Positions 1-8,647 of a DNA stretch of 64,000 nt are shown here, piece after piece. The stretch spans positions 1 through 64,000 of the forward strand of contig NZ_JAEAGR010000004.1 of NCBI RefSeq assembly GCF_015999265.1. The letters are read 5' to 3'. This DNA is from Mobilitalea sibirica (GTDB taxonomy: Bacteria; Bacillota; Clostridia; Lachnospirales; Lachnospiraceae). Made by a program: the position numbers and the translations under genes. Positions within the stretch are counted from its first letter, which is position 1. Each line of letters opens with the position of its first letter. The notes under the pieces are model-generated. The model did no database searches. It saw only the letters and a program-made list of their open reading frames with translations, and was not told the origin of the DNA.

Positions 1-66
1 AAGTCCATCAAGATATTCCTGTGAAACTTTCGCACGGAACTCAGTAGTGTGTGGTGATTTGGACAT
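1..66 (-). CDS. IS3-family transposase OrfA, N-terminal fragment (window edge)
   Basis: Reading leftwards from the ATG at 64-66 gives MSKSPHTTEFRAKVSQEYLD, the typical start of an IS3-family OrfA helix-turn-helix protein (residues TTEFRAKVSQEYL are characteristic). A strong AGGAGGT ribosome site lies at 73-79. The rest of the gene, and any orfB, are beyond the left edge, so intactness cannot be judged. OrfA binds the terminal repeats and is normally fused to OrfB by programmed frameshifting. Confidence 0.8.
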   Translation of the reverse strand, partial: MSKSPHTTEFRAKVSQEYLDGL

Positions 67-127
67 AAAAATACCTCCTAAGTAGATTTTGGTTATTTCC
101 CTTGTCTACTTAAGAGGTATCTTATCA
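1..127 (-). mobile_element. IS3-family insertion sequence, end of an element that continues off the left edge
   Basis: The start of an IS3-type orfA reads leftwards out of the window from position 66. The sequence between it and position 127 closely matches the corresponding end of a second element at 51435-51497: an AGGAG-type ribosome site, an AAGTAGA...TCTACTT inverted pair and a TGATA tip. I place the tip at 127 (read on the minus strand as TGATAAGATACC) by alignment with the other copy, whose two ends define a terminal inverted repeat. The element has inserted into an ABC-2 permease gene. The boundary is accurate to a few bases only, because the far end lies outside the window. Confidence 0.75.
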
Positions 128-657
128 CCTAAGGATGTGCTGTTTTTGATTGACATAGCAAGGAGACCAAGTAGAAAACTACATATAAAACTAAGTAAAA
201 ATGCGGGTATTGCAACAGCTACAAACCGAAGTAGAGATATAGGAGTAAGAAATGTAGGGAATATAATCAGGCTATAGATCACCATTCCCGGTAACAAGTC
301 CATCATCATAGCTATCACCCTGGAGGAAAAACAAAAAGCAAGCTCACTCTTAAAAATTGAGATAGGTCGAAGCAAATCTCCAGTTAAATCCCCGGTAATA
401 ATCTTTCTTGACATATCTTGTACGGTTGAATTCCAAACAAAACAATTTATGATCATTATCCCGGTAAAAAACCATACCATCTGTGGAAGCTCATAACCCT
501 TTATGGTCGAAGTTTCGTTATATGCATAGATACTTTTAAACAAGGTATAGTTAATTAACACTAAAATAGGCTGCGACAATAGTGTAATCGCAAATGTCCA
601 TTTATATTGAATAAGTACTTTAAAAGATGTCTTTACTATTTCCCAAAAGACTTTCAT
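106..657 (-). pseudogene. ABC-2 family transporter permease, 3' end cut off by IS insertion
   Basis: The gene encodes about 177 native residues (from MKVFWEIVKTSF) of a multi-spanning membrane protein resembling the ABC-2 permeases of the PF06182 (DUF990) type, which usually have about 260 residues and six membrane helices. Helices are visible near residues 20-40, 55-75, 100-135 and 140-170. The reading frame runs into the IS3 element at about position 127 and stops at 106 after six IS-encoded codons, so the last one or two helices are lost. I chose the ATG at 655-657 because an AGGAGGT site lies just upstream; an in-frame start at 705 has none. No ATPase partner is visible upstream; it may lie beyond the IS. 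The IS is in the same orientation as the gene, so the missing part probably lies outside the window. Confidence 0.75.
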
Positions 658-853
658 GCTACCTCCTGATCCACCTGGCATAAGACTGCTAAAAGTTATT
701 AACAAGCAACTCCCATGTAAATATAAGGTTATGTTTACTTAAATATTGTAAATATTAACATATATTTCTGCTCATTACAACATGATTATGACTTATTGCA
801 AAAGCTTATCAAAATATATGTAAATATATTACCTCTAATTGCTCTAATCATAG

Positions 854-880
854 ATAGCCTGCCACACACGTGACAGGCTA
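854..880 (-). terminator. Hairpin downstream of the DUF2569 gene
   Basis: AGCCTG and CAGGCT arms with an inner CCAC/GTG pairing form a stable stem of about ten pairs, 25 bases after the stop codon at 905. The U-run is weak, so it may be an inefficient terminator or an mRNA 3' end. Confidence 0.5.
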
Positions 881-904
881 TTACTTTAATTTATAGTAAC
901 ATGA

Positions 905-1402
905 CTATTTGCTATGTACCGGCTTACTAATCTCCTTGCACCTTTTAGATCTTAAAAAGTACAGGTACCATACAATACTAAATACCAGAACATAAGAAAG
1001 CGGTATTATCAGTTCTCCCATCAGCATTTCGCCGTTGGTTTGATACTGATCAACGCCCCCGCCGATTAAGTTTTCATTGTTAATCCTGTGTATATATATT
1101 ATCAATACGCTGATTGTTGAAAAAACCGCCCGAACGATTAGATAGTTCTTAGAGATGATAACCATATTCCTTCTTAACATAAAACAGGTCGCCGCAGTAA
1201 ATACAGTAAAAAGAATGAATAGGATACCCATTACCATAAAACCAATAGCGAGGACAGGGACACTCTTAAAAATTTCGTAAATTTGCGAATTAAAGGATAG
1301 GATCTGTAAAATATCAATTAATAAAATCATGATAACAAATAATAGAATAAATCCTCTTTTTTCTTCGTTATATTCATATGGCTTTCTAAATTCCTCATCC
1401 AT
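905..1402 (-). CDS. DUF2569-like four-helix membrane protein
   Basis: A 165-residue protein with four predicted membrane segments (about residues 15-35, 45-70, 85-105 and 130-150). The ending FSIVWYLYFLRSKRCKEI resembles the SxxWxxYFxxSxRVK signature that closes DUF2569 proteins, and the third helix precedes a short loop as in that family. The function of the family is unknown. I start at the ATG at 1400-1402 because a GGGGGAA ribosome site lies at the right distance; a longer reading frame starting at 1510 has no such site and adds a non-typical N-terminus. It stands alone on the minus strand between a truncated permease and ppcA. Confidence 0.6.
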   Translation of the reverse strand: MDEEFRKPYEYNEEKRGFILLFVIMILLIDILQILSFNSQIYEIFKSVPVLAIGFMVMGILFILFTVFTAATCFMLRRNMVIISKNYLIVRAVFSTISVLIIYIHRINNENLIGGGVDQYQTNGEMLMGELIIPLSYVLVFSIVWYLYFLRSKRCKEISKPVHSK

Positions 1403-1618
1403 AAAAAAGTTCCCCCTTATGTAATAAACATAATTATAGACTATGCTAGTTTTTCTTATCGCCAACATAATATGCGAATGTATCATTTGAGCTATATTAT
1501 ATAACATCATCCATTTAATGGCAATTAATCTTTCGTAATAAATTCATAGATAGATTATTAATCTTTTCAGGATTACCTTATTTGGGATTTAAATTTAATA
1601 AAATATTAAACAGTAGAT

Positions 1619-1690
1619 AAAAATAGGTCTGTTGAATCATAGATATGACGGCATACTCCCGTAATATTTGTTTCAACAGACCCTATTTTT
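1619..1690 (-). terminator. Rho-independent terminator of ppcA
   Basis: A 15-pair stem (AATAGGGTCTGTTGAA on the minus strand pairing with TTCAACAGACCTATT) encloses a 35-base loop and is followed by a T-run on the minus strand. It lies 30 bases after the ppcA stop codon. Because the stem ends in A/T runs on both sides it could also act on plus-strand transcripts. Confidence 0.8.
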
Positions 1691-1719
1691 ATCGATAATT
1701 GAATTATATTTTCTTATCC

Positions 1720-3324
1720 TTAGCCCAGACTCCCTCTGATACTACCCATCTCTTTCAACCAGTGTTGGAGTAGTTCAATCTCATGAGGGCGGGAGATATC
1801 AGCTGCTTTTTCCAGATGACTGAATATTCCAAGGGAGGAATCCATCAGAATATGATAAATATCGGTATGCTTCTCTTTCTCAGAAAGAAGTGAAAGTCCA
1901 AAAATATCACAACAATAATAGATATCTTCCTCGATTAACCTAACAGCCTCATCATCAAATACTCTTCTAATATTATTTAGATTGATAAATCTGATATCAT
2001 ATTCAAGGTCTGCTTTTAAGGTCGGACAATTTTTTAAGAAATCATCCAGTGCCTTCTGTCCCCACAATCGGCGGATACGATTTAATCCCCTTCCTGTTCC
2101 AATAAAGGATGGTGGCAAACCTACCGAATATAAAGTTGCCGTAAAGGTGATTGCTCTGGGTAGAGCGATTTGTACATCTGTATCATACTTATAAAGCTCT
2201 TCTCGTATTTTATCTTCGCTAACAAACTCTGCTATTTCTCTTGGCTTAGCTACATCTCTTGCATAACCCACACCGCTGTTACGGGATAAGCGATCTCTTT
2301 GTTTTGGCATATAATCCGAAAACTTAGCAACTAATGGCATTATCTTTAAAAACACATCTAAATAAGTACAAGTGAAGATACCGATACAGTTATATAAATT
2401 CTTTAACTCTTCTTCTGCATATATATGGGGCATACTCTTAGGTAGTTCTTCCCTAAGAATTTCAGAGAGTTTTTGTGTTTTATCCCGAGATTGATCGTAC
2501 CTGATACCTGATTGTATCGTAATTGTTCTTAACCCCGGATATGTTTTTAACACATTATGAATATTATCAAGAGTAATGTGTCCCCGAAACGGAAGTGCTC
2601 CACCTCCAAAAATCGGGTAAACATCAATACCCAGGCTATTTCCCGCTTCATAAGCTTTTGATATAGCAATCCGATTGGCTAACATAGCACTTACATTACC
2701 ATAGGAAAGTGCGGAATCGGATCTACCTAACATGAACCGTAAATATTCAGTTTTGTTGCTTTCGCTATTTAAATTAGTAACAAAATCCTTAATAATTTGA
2801 TCTATCTTTAGTAATTCCGGGACTTCTTCAAACAAAGGTATGATCTGAAGTGTATCTATCTTTCCTTGCGTAATAAATTCCTGATGAGTCAATGCTATGA
2901 CAGACTCAATTCGTTTCTTGACTTCAATTAATTCCTTTGAAGAGCTGGCCATTGGCAGAATTATTTCAATTACAGCTTGTATATTGGATAATTCTTTTGA
3001 GCTTACGATTGTCTCCATAATTGATAAGAAGGCCATAATTTGTCTAAATGCTGTTTCTTTTCTCGCGTTGGCTACCCTAGGAGTAACATATACATCTTTT
3101 CCCGGAATGATATTTCTTTGCAACAGCTCCATTACTACTTGTGCTGTTTGATGGTACGGAGTTAGCTTCCCTTCAAAATCAATCATAACCTCTTCAAGTC
3201 CAAGACCTTCCGGTACTGCCCTCAAAGCATCCAAAGCTTCCGCCGGCTCTTCTTGTACGGATATATATCTGGTGGCAGAGTCCGGATGCTGTGTCATCAT
3301 AGTTGTAGGTATTCTTCTTTTCAT
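1720..3324 (-). CDS. ppcA: Phosphoenolpyruvate carboxylase, archaeal type
   Basis: A 534-residue cytosolic enzyme that carboxylates PEP to oxaloacetate, feeding aspartate, lysine and threonine synthesis. The N-terminus carries the TQHPDS motif (residues 11-16) that opens archaeal-type PEP carboxylases. GRSDSALSYG (200-209) and FGGGALPFRGH (239-249) match the conserved substrate-binding blocks, and the length is near the 500 typical of this class rather than the 900 of the common bacterial enzyme. A GAAAGG ribosome site precedes the ATG. It is monocistronic, with its own terminator downstream and a terminator-like hairpin in its leader. The archaeal form is known from some clostridia and is thought to have arrived by horizontal transfer; nothing in base composition marks it as recent here. 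Confidence 0.93.
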   Translation of the reverse strand: MKRRIPTTMMTQHPDSATRYISVQEEPAEALDALRAVPEGLGLEEVMIDFEGKLTPYHQTAQVVMELLQRNIIPGKDVYVTPRVANARKETAFRQIMAFLSIMETIVSSKELSNIQAVIEIILPMASSSKELIEVKKRIESVIALTHQEFITQGKIDTLQIIPLFEEVPELLKIDQIIKDFVTNLNSESNKTEYLRFMLGRSDSALSYGNVSAMLANRIAISKAYEAGNSLGIDVYPIFGGGALPFRGHITLDNIHNVLKTYPGLRTITIQSGIRYDQSRDKTQKLSEILREELPKSMPHIYAEEELKNLYNCIGIFTCTYLDVFLKIMPLVAKFSDYMPKQRDRLSRNSGVGYARDVAKPREIAEFVSEDKIREELYKYDTDVQIALPRAITFTATLYSVGLPPSFIGTGRGLNRIRRLWGQKALDDFLKNCPTLKADLEYDIRFINLNNIRRVFDDEAVRLIEEDIYYCCDIFGLSLLSEKEKHTDIYHILMDSSLGIFSHLEKAADISRPHEIELLQHWLKEMGSIRGSLG

Positions 3325-3413
3325 GTTATTATCCTTTCTATATCATAAAATCTACTTTTTTCTTTAATATGCCATTTTACTACTATTATTAATCGCTTCG
3401 TCTTAGCGTAAAT

Positions 3414-3458
3414 AAAAAAGCCAATACCTTATACGCATTAACTGCATACAGGGTATTG
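3414..3458 (-). terminator. Terminator-like hairpin in the ppcA leader
   Basis: On the minus strand a 15-pair stem (CAATACCCTGTATGC with GCGTATAAGGTATTG, including G-U pairs) is followed by GGCTTTTTTATTT. It sits about 90 bases upstream of the ppcA start and about 210 bases after the dehydrogenase stop codon. It could end the upstream transcript or attenuate ppcA; the sequence does not decide this. Confidence 0.6.
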
Positions 3459-3623
3459 ACTTACTTTAGACTGATAATTAATATCTTTCTTCCGTCTGTC
3501 ATTTATTAATATTAGATCTGGTTTTAAATAAATTACTTTCACTTTAACAAGTTATGTTGAGTATTATATACTGTTAGCTAACAATATGCAATATTTTTTA
3601 CTAATAACGTGAAACCTACTATT

Positions 3624-3657
3624 CTCTACGAATAATGGAAAACCTTATTCGTAGAGA
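3624..3657 (-). terminator. Hairpin just after the short-chain dehydrogenase gene
   Basis: CTCTACGAATAA pairs perfectly with TTATTCGTAGAG around a 9-base loop. It lies 14 bases past the stop codon at 3671 but lacks a clear U-run on the minus strand, so the stronger terminator at 3414-3458 may do the work. Confidence 0.5.
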
Positions 3658-3670
3658 GTGATTTTGAATG

Positions 3671-4375
3671 CTACCACGGATATTCATTTCCTTCATAATC
3701 AATAAAAATAGGTTGATCATGGTCATTTCTGTCCTTAAATAACTCAATCAATCTGCACGCTGTCTCATATGGATCGAACCGTGCATTACTACCTCCCATA
3801 TCCGTTCTCATCCATCCCGGATGAACAGCCAGAACAATAATGTTATCTTTTTTAAGATAATTTGCCAGAATTTTTGTCCCCATATTAAGTGCAGCTTTTG
3901 ACATGCAGTAATCATATTCTTTCTCTCTTTTACATTCTGTTATACTTCCGCTCTCAGAAGAAATATTGATAATTTTAGCAGAAATACTTTTCCTAATAAA
4001 GTGTATGAATGCCTTTACCACTCTGATTGCTCCCAGACAATTTACATTATATACGTCCATACAATCATCTATATCTGCCTTTTCAAGTATTTCAAAAGAT
4101 GAGCTATTATGAATTGCAGCATTGTTGATTAATATATCCAACTTATCGGTATAGTTAGATATCGAATTTACTGCCCGATTAACTGAATTCGTTTCTGACA
4201 CATCCAACTCTACTGGTATCAAGGTATCCGGATATTCTTTTTTGAGTTTAATTATGTTAGGATCTGTCATATCTCTTACCCCTGCGAACACAACATCTCC
4301 ATCTTTCAAATATTTATTTGTCAAGCAATAACCCAGGCCTCTGGATGCTCCTGTAATCAATATAGTGTTTTTCAT
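3671..4375 (-). CDS. Short-chain dehydrogenase/reductase (SDR), C-factor-like
   Basis: A 234-residue Rossmann-fold oxidoreductase. The cofactor motif TGASRGLG is at residues 8-15, NNAA at 84-87, a serine-rich ISSESGS block with the catalytic Ser at about 139-143, and the YCMSK form of YxxxK at 156-160. These are all residues of a working classical SDR. The arginine after the second strand (AGVRD) suggests NADP(H) rather than NAD(H). It most resembles the cell-cell signalling C-factor or sniffer-type carbonyl reductases, but the substrate cannot be read from sequence. It is monocistronic, with gene-free DNA on both sides. Confidence 0.85.
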   Translation of the reverse strand: MKNTILITGASRGLGYCLTNKYLKDGDVVFAGVRDMTDPNIIKLKKEYPDTLIPVELDVSETNSVNRAVNSISNYTDKLDILINNAAIHNSSSFEILEKADIDDCMDVYNVNCLGAIRVVKAFIHFIRKSISAKIINISSESGSITECKREKEYDYCMSKAALNMGTKILANYLKKDNIIVLAVHPGWMRTDMGGSNARFDPYETACRLIELFKDRNDHDQPIFIDYEGNEYPW

Positions 4376-4676
4376 TTTTATCTCCTTACTTTATATTTTT
4401 ATTATCCACTCATAAGTTAACAGTATTATATAAGAATTCATATATAATTAAAACATAAATGCATGTTATACCAATGATTACCTTATATGTAAAAAACTTA
4501 TATTGCATAATTTAACGAAATATGAATTAAAACCAGATTAGCTTAAAGCCATACCTCATCTAATCTATATCTTTCATCAAGTTACAATATCCGCAATGCG
4601 GGTTTTCATTACTCACGTTTTACTTCGCGCAATTTAAATGGGGTTGTTCACCAAAATAAAATTCTTCTGCCGGTAT

Positions 4677-4821
4677 TCATTCTAACGCTAATGAGTCAGG
4701 AGGAGAATCTACCTGATTATAATTTAGTTCTTTATGACCATTTATCGCCTCCGCACTATAGCCAGACAAAAGGATAATGACTCCAAGGATAAAAGTAACT
4801 GTTTTTTTTATATTTATTCAT
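4677..4821 (-). pseudogene. Frameshifted micro-ORF with a signal-peptide-like N-terminus
   Basis: In the 717-base gap before the CotH gene, the minus strand holds ATG AAT AAA TAT followed by a run of eight A (4802-4809). Removing one A gives about 47 residues: a lysine-rich start, a hydrophobic stretch (VTFILGVIILLSGYSAEA) that looks like a cleavable signal, then a short polar tail ending SPPDSLALE. As written, the frame ends after about 16 codons. I do not recognise it. It may be a decayed secreted peptide, a phase-variable one (slippage in the A-run), or chance. No good ribosome site is visible. The rest of the 4376-5092 gap shows no other gene. Confidence 0.35.
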
Positions 4822-4998
4822 ATATACTACTACCATTTTCATCTTTATTGTTTCGTAAATATTATAGTCGTATCATACTATATGAAATATAATATAACAA
4901 TAGGAACATACAATTATTACCTGATGTTATAAGCCTGTCTCTGATCCAGTTCAAAATGTTTTAAAGTCCAAACTAATTTCGTAATCAAGTTTTGTACA

Positions 4999-5027
4999 TT
5001 GTTTTATGATAGGTTTCATATTATAAT
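4999..5027 (+). promoter_or_regulatory. Candidate promoter of the CotH gene
   Basis: TTGTTT at 4999-5004 and TATAAT at 5022-5027 are separated by 17 bases, about 65 bases before the start codon. The overlapping CATATTATA (5017-5025) also fits the loose CATANNNTA pattern of late sporulation sigma factors, so the class of polymerase is uncertain. Confidence 0.4.
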
Positions 5028-5092
5028 ACCTTTATCCATATTTTTCTTTTATTAATGGGACAAATATGATCAATTCTAAGGAGCATACTGCC

Positions 5093-7420
5093 ATGAGAAA
5101 AATGAAGATATTCTTTCTATTAATGACCCTCATTATAGTCCTAACTTCCTGTGCAAAGACAGGCACCACTATAACCAATACAAAAGATGTTGACTCCGGG
5201 GCATTGACAGTTCCTACCTCGAATAAACCAAGTGAGCATACTATGTCTGAAGAAGTTATTAACCCTTCCGATGAATACAATATTCTTGGTAATAAAAACA
5301 CATCGAAGGAGGATCAATTCACAGTCTTAATTAATGAGGTCTGTTCTAAAAATTCCGGCAGTATCGCTGCCAAAGATGGTGAATATTATGATTGGGTTGA
5401 ATTATATAATCCTACTGACAAAGCAATAAATCTTGAGGGTTACGGTCTATCCGATAAGGCTTCACAGCTTTTTCGTTATACCTTTCCAAAGGTAACAATT
5501 CCTGCCGGTGGCTATCTTCTTGTTTATGCTAACGGTAGTGCAGACCCAAACAATAATAATGATAGAAATATAGAACTACTCACCGACTTTGGCATATCAG
5601 CAGAGGGAGAGACCCTTATGCTCAGCACTTCAGATGGTACTCTAATGGACACAGTAACTGTTCCTGCAATTACCGAAGGTTCTACTTACGGCAGACAGCC
5701 GGATGGCAGCCAGAATTACATAAGCCTTAAACCAACTCCAAATACATCGAATCATGAAGCCTCTACCCTATCATCTCATAAGGAGCCCTTTTTTTCTGTT
5801 GAAAGTGGTTTTTATAAGGAGCCCTTTGAATTAACCATAACAGCCGCGGAAGATCAGCGTATTTACTATACCACTGACGGAACAATTCCTACCAATAAGT
5901 CAGACGAATTACAAGCAAGCAATTCATTAACGGTTTCTGACCGGTCTAAGAATGAGAATCTATATGCTTCACTAAGTGGGACAACAACCGGTAAGTTTTT
6001 TGCACCGTCTATTCTAATCAATAAAGCAACGATTATCCGGGCAGTAGCTTATGATGAAGAAGGAAATAGCAGTAAAGTAATAACAAAAACTTATTTCGTA
6101 GGTTTTGAGGATAAAGCTGATTATTATAAGGAGGTAGCAATTATATCCCTGGTAACAGAACCGGAACATTTATTTGATTATAATACCGGTATATATGTAA
6201 CCGGTGCCGTTCATGATAGCTGGCTGAACGGCCCTGAATATAATGCTAACACCAGATACTGGCACCAGCCTGCGAATTATAAACAAAGCGGTAGAGAATG
6301 GGAACGACCTGCCCATATGGAGTATTTTGACGATTACGGGCAGATGAAAATATCACAGGAAGTTGGCATTCGCATGCGTGGAGGGGCCTCCAGGGCTTTC
6401 CTACAAAAAAGCTTTAATATCTATGCAAGAAGTGAGTATGGAAATAATCGCTTTACTTATGAATTATTTCCCGGACTTTCTTCTGAATACGATGGCAGTG
6501 TAATAAATACCTTTAAATCTATCATGCTTCGTAATGGCGGTAATGATACGGAACTAACAAAAATTAGGGAAGTAATGATCCATCGTCTTTCTTCAGAGCT
6601 TAAATTTAGTACGCAGGCATCGAAACCAGCAATTGTGTTTTTAAACGGTGAGTTCTGGGGACTATATAACTTACAGGAAAGATACAGTGAAGAATATATA
6701 GAAAGTCACTACGGAGTGGATAAGGATAATGTTATTATTGTTAAAAAGGATAAAATTGATGAGGGTGAAGAGGCAGATATTGAACTATATCAAGCCATGC
6801 TGCAATATCTAGCTTCTAATGACCTAACAATTTCTAAGAATTATGAAACATTTAGCACAATGATGGACATAGAAAGCTTTATCGATTATATCAGCGTAGA
6901 GATTTTGGTAGCCAATAAGGACTGGGGTAGCAATAATGTTATGTTATGGCGTTCGAGAACAGTGGAGGAAAACAATCCCTACGGAGACGGCAGATGGCGG
7001 TGGATGCTTTATGATACGGAATACTCAACCGGATTAACCTATGAAAATTCTCTGGCCTATGATGCTAAATATAATCCTTCCTCCTATCGTGATAATACGT
7101 TTCATACCGTATTTAACCCCTCCTGTACCATAGGATATATATTTACGAATCTAATAAAAAACAACACCTTTGAACAACAGTTTAAGGCCAGATTTTTGGA
7201 AATAGCTGAGAAAGACTTTAAACAGGATACCGTCCTGAAACTATTGGATGCATATAAGGAAGCATACCGCCCGATGATGGTGGATACTACAATTCGTTAC
7301 AGTCCCCTATCAGAAGAGGAAGCAATCAAGCAATTTGATTATGAGGTGAGCAAAATAAGCTACTTCTTTGAAAAACGCTACAATTATATAATAGGGATAC
7401 TTGGTAATATTTTTCACTAG
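5093..7420 (+). CDS. CotH-kinase family lipoprotein with lamin-tail and chitobiase-type domains
   Basis: A 775-residue exported lipoprotein. A signal peptide ends in the lipobox LTSC, with the lipidated Cys at residue 20. Next come a lamin-tail domain (about 77-212; VLINEVCSKN, DWVELYNP, PAGGYLLVYANG), a chitobiase/hexosaminidase C-terminal type domain (about 232-340; IYYTTDGTIPT) and a CotH domain (about 345-740). The CotH part has GIRMRGGASR followed by QKSF, the NGEFWGLYNLQE block and the WMLYDTEYS acidic motif. CotH proteins are atypical kinases that phosphorylate coat proteins in Bacillus; in clostridia this multi-domain form is often extracellular, so a coat role is only possible. I start at 5093 because AAGGAG lies nine bases upstream; the earlier ATG at 5066 lacks one. 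It stands alone. Confidence 0.88.
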   Translation: MRKMKIFFLLMTLIIVLTSCAKTGTTITNTKDVDSGALTVPTSNKPSEHTMSEEVINPSDEYNILGNKNTSKEDQFTVLINEVCSKNSGSIAAKDGEYYDWVELYNPTDKAINLEGYGLSDKASQLFRYTFPKVTIPAGGYLLVYANGSADPNNNNDRNIELLTDFGISAEGETLMLSTSDGTLMDTVTVPAITEGSTYGRQPDGSQNYISLKPTPNTSNHEASTLSSHKEPFFSVESGFYKEPFELTITAAEDQRIYYTTDGTIPTNKSDELQASNSLTVSDRSKNENLYASLSGTTTGKFFAPSILINKATIIRAVAYDEEGNSSKVITKTYFVGFEDKADYYKEVAIISLVTEPEHLFDYNTGIYVTGAVHDSWLNGPEYNANTRYWHQPANYKQSGREWERPAHMEYFDDYGQMKISQEVGIRMRGGASRAFLQKSFNIYARSEYGNNRFTYELFPGLSSEYDGSVINTFKSIMLRNGGNDTELTKIREVMIHRLSSELKFSTQASKPAIVFLNGEFWGLYNLQERYSEEYIESHYGVDKDNVIIVKKDKIDEGEEADIELYQAMLQYLASNDLTISKNYETFSTMMDIESFIDYISVEILVANKDWGSNNVMLWRSRTVEENNPYGDGRWRWMLYDTEYSTGLTYENSLAYDAKYNPSSYRDNTFHTVFNPSCTIGYIFTNLIKNNTFEQQFKARFLEIAEKDFKQDTVLKLLDAYKEAYRPMMVDTTIRYSPLSEEEAIKQFDYEVSKISYFFEKRYNYIIGILGNIFH

Positions 7421-7471
7421 TGTTTATCACCTTTAGCATCATATTTATTAGAGAAGCTTTTATTATTATAA

Positions 7472-7512
7472 AAACAGAAGGAACACTCGTTTATCGATTG
7501 TTCCTTCTGTTT
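7472..7512. terminator. Bidirectional terminator between the CotH and XRE genes
   Basis: A 14-pair perfect stem, AAACAGAAGGAACA with TGTTCCTTCTGTTT, around a 13-base loop. It has A and T runs on both sides and lies between two convergent genes, so it can serve both. Confidence 0.85.
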
Positions 7513-7589
7513 AACCTTTATTTTTTCCATCTGTTACAGGAAGTTTATGACACTACAGATAGTACTGGACTTTTTATTATAATCAGTAT

Positions 7590-8366
7590 TTATTTTTCAT
7601 AAATGATATCACCCTCACAGTGAACGTCGCCTTTAATTTCTTTACAACGTATCGTACCTTTACATTCTACGCCGCTTTCAATAATTCCGCAAAGGATGTC
7701 GCCGGTGCAATTAACATTGCCGCTAATTTCTCCACAATTAATGTTTCCTTCGCATTTAACACTACCTTCAATATCTCCACAATTTATTTTATCGGAGCAG
7801 GTCGCATTACCGCCGATGTTACCGCTATTAATTCCCTCGTTGCATTCTGCATTACCGCCGATATTGCCACAATTTATTTTCTCTTGGCATATAGCATTGC
7901 CGCCAATATTACCGCAGTTTATTTTACCACCGCAATTAACGTTGCCGCTAATATTACCTTCGATATTTGCATTGCCCCAGATCTCTGTATGTAATTCAAT
8001 TTTGGATTCACCATTGATGATATCCTCCGGTATTTTTAAACTTATGTTCTTATCCTTTTCCCAGGTTTCCGCTCCAAGCATCTTTTTGCCTCTAAACTGT
8101 ACAATCCTTAAGGTGTCATCATCCGGAAGTTCTCCATAGATTACAACCTCTTCCTTACCTTCATTATAAAACAGATAATCAATGGTAACGCCAAAGAATT
8201 TAGCTATTCTGGGAATTTGCATAATATCAGGTAGCGATGAGCCGGTCTCCCATTTTGAAACTGCTTGTATACTGATATCAAGCGCAGCAGCCAGAACATC
8301 CTGTGTAACATTTCTTTCTTTACGTAATCTTTGTATATTATTTTTTATATTTTCGTTCAAATCCAT
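7590..8366 (-). CDS. XRE-family regulator with a Cys-rich 15-residue repeat tail
   Basis: A 258-residue protein. Residues 8-62 are a classical XRE helix-turn-helix (NIQRLRKERNVTQDVLAAAL, then SIQAVSKWETGSSLPDI). A linker follows, and residues 126-258 form tandem 15-residue units of the type GNVxCxxKINCGNIG. Such a G-N-V/I spaced array suggests a right-handed beta-helix like bactofilins or pectate-lyase-type solenoids; here nearly every unit places Cys at positions 5 and 11, 14 in total. I know of XRE proteins with similar polymer-forming tails in Lachnospiraceae, but no role is established to my knowledge. The start at 8364-8366 is set by AGGAGG seven bases upstream; a longer frame reaching 8462 lacks a site. 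It could sense redox or metal through the Cys ladder, which is inference. Confidence 0.7.
   Translation of the reverse strand: MDLNENIKNNIQRLRKERNVTQDVLAAALDISIQAVSKWETGSSLPDIMQIPRIAKFFGVTIDYLFYNEGKEEVVIYGELPDDDTLRIVQFRGKKMLGAETWEKDKNISLKIPEDIINGESKIELHTEIWGNANIEGNISGNVNCGGKINCGNIGGNAICQEKINCGNIGGNAECNEGINSGNIGGNATCSDKINCGDIEGSVKCEGNINCGEISGNVNCTGDILCGIIESGVECKGTIRCKEIKGDVHCEGDIIYEK
7593..7991 (-). repeat. 45-bp tandem coding repeats (15-residue units)
   Basis: About nine units encode residues 126-258 of the XRE protein. Units 2-4 are the most alike (core KINCGNIGGNA); outer units are more divergent. The antisense strand is also open across the array, giving spurious reading frames on the plus strand. 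Confidence 0.85.
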
Positions 8367-8647
8367 AAATCCTCCTATCCTACGGTTTCCTAAGATCGTA
8401 TTTCTATATTCTAATTTATATAGTATTATCGAAGCTTCTGCTGTCAGTATAACTTCTTCCATAAAATGTTACAATAACTTGTTGGTTTAACAATTCAACT
8501 AACGGTTGATTATTAGCTACGGGTGGCACTACTGATTACTTATTTCTATGCTACCAGATATGAAACTTGCTTTTTAGCTAAGGATTCTTTATAATGTGAA
8601 TAAATAGAGTATTGATTGATTATTATTTTAGAAGAAAGGATAATCTT

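Noticed and set aside
7420-7602. 60-residue plus-strand frame after the CotH gene
   Set aside because: Spans the bidirectional terminator, overlaps the CotH stop and has no ribosome site.
7593-7991. CRISPR-like regular repeat array
   Set aside because: The 45-bp periodicity is protein coding and there are no unique spacers between identical repeats; no cas genes are present in the window.
7620-8139. Open frames of 124 and 147 residues on the plus strand over the XRE gene
   Set aside because: They are antisense to the 45-bp coding repeats, which leave all frames open; they lack ribosome sites and have low-complexity products.
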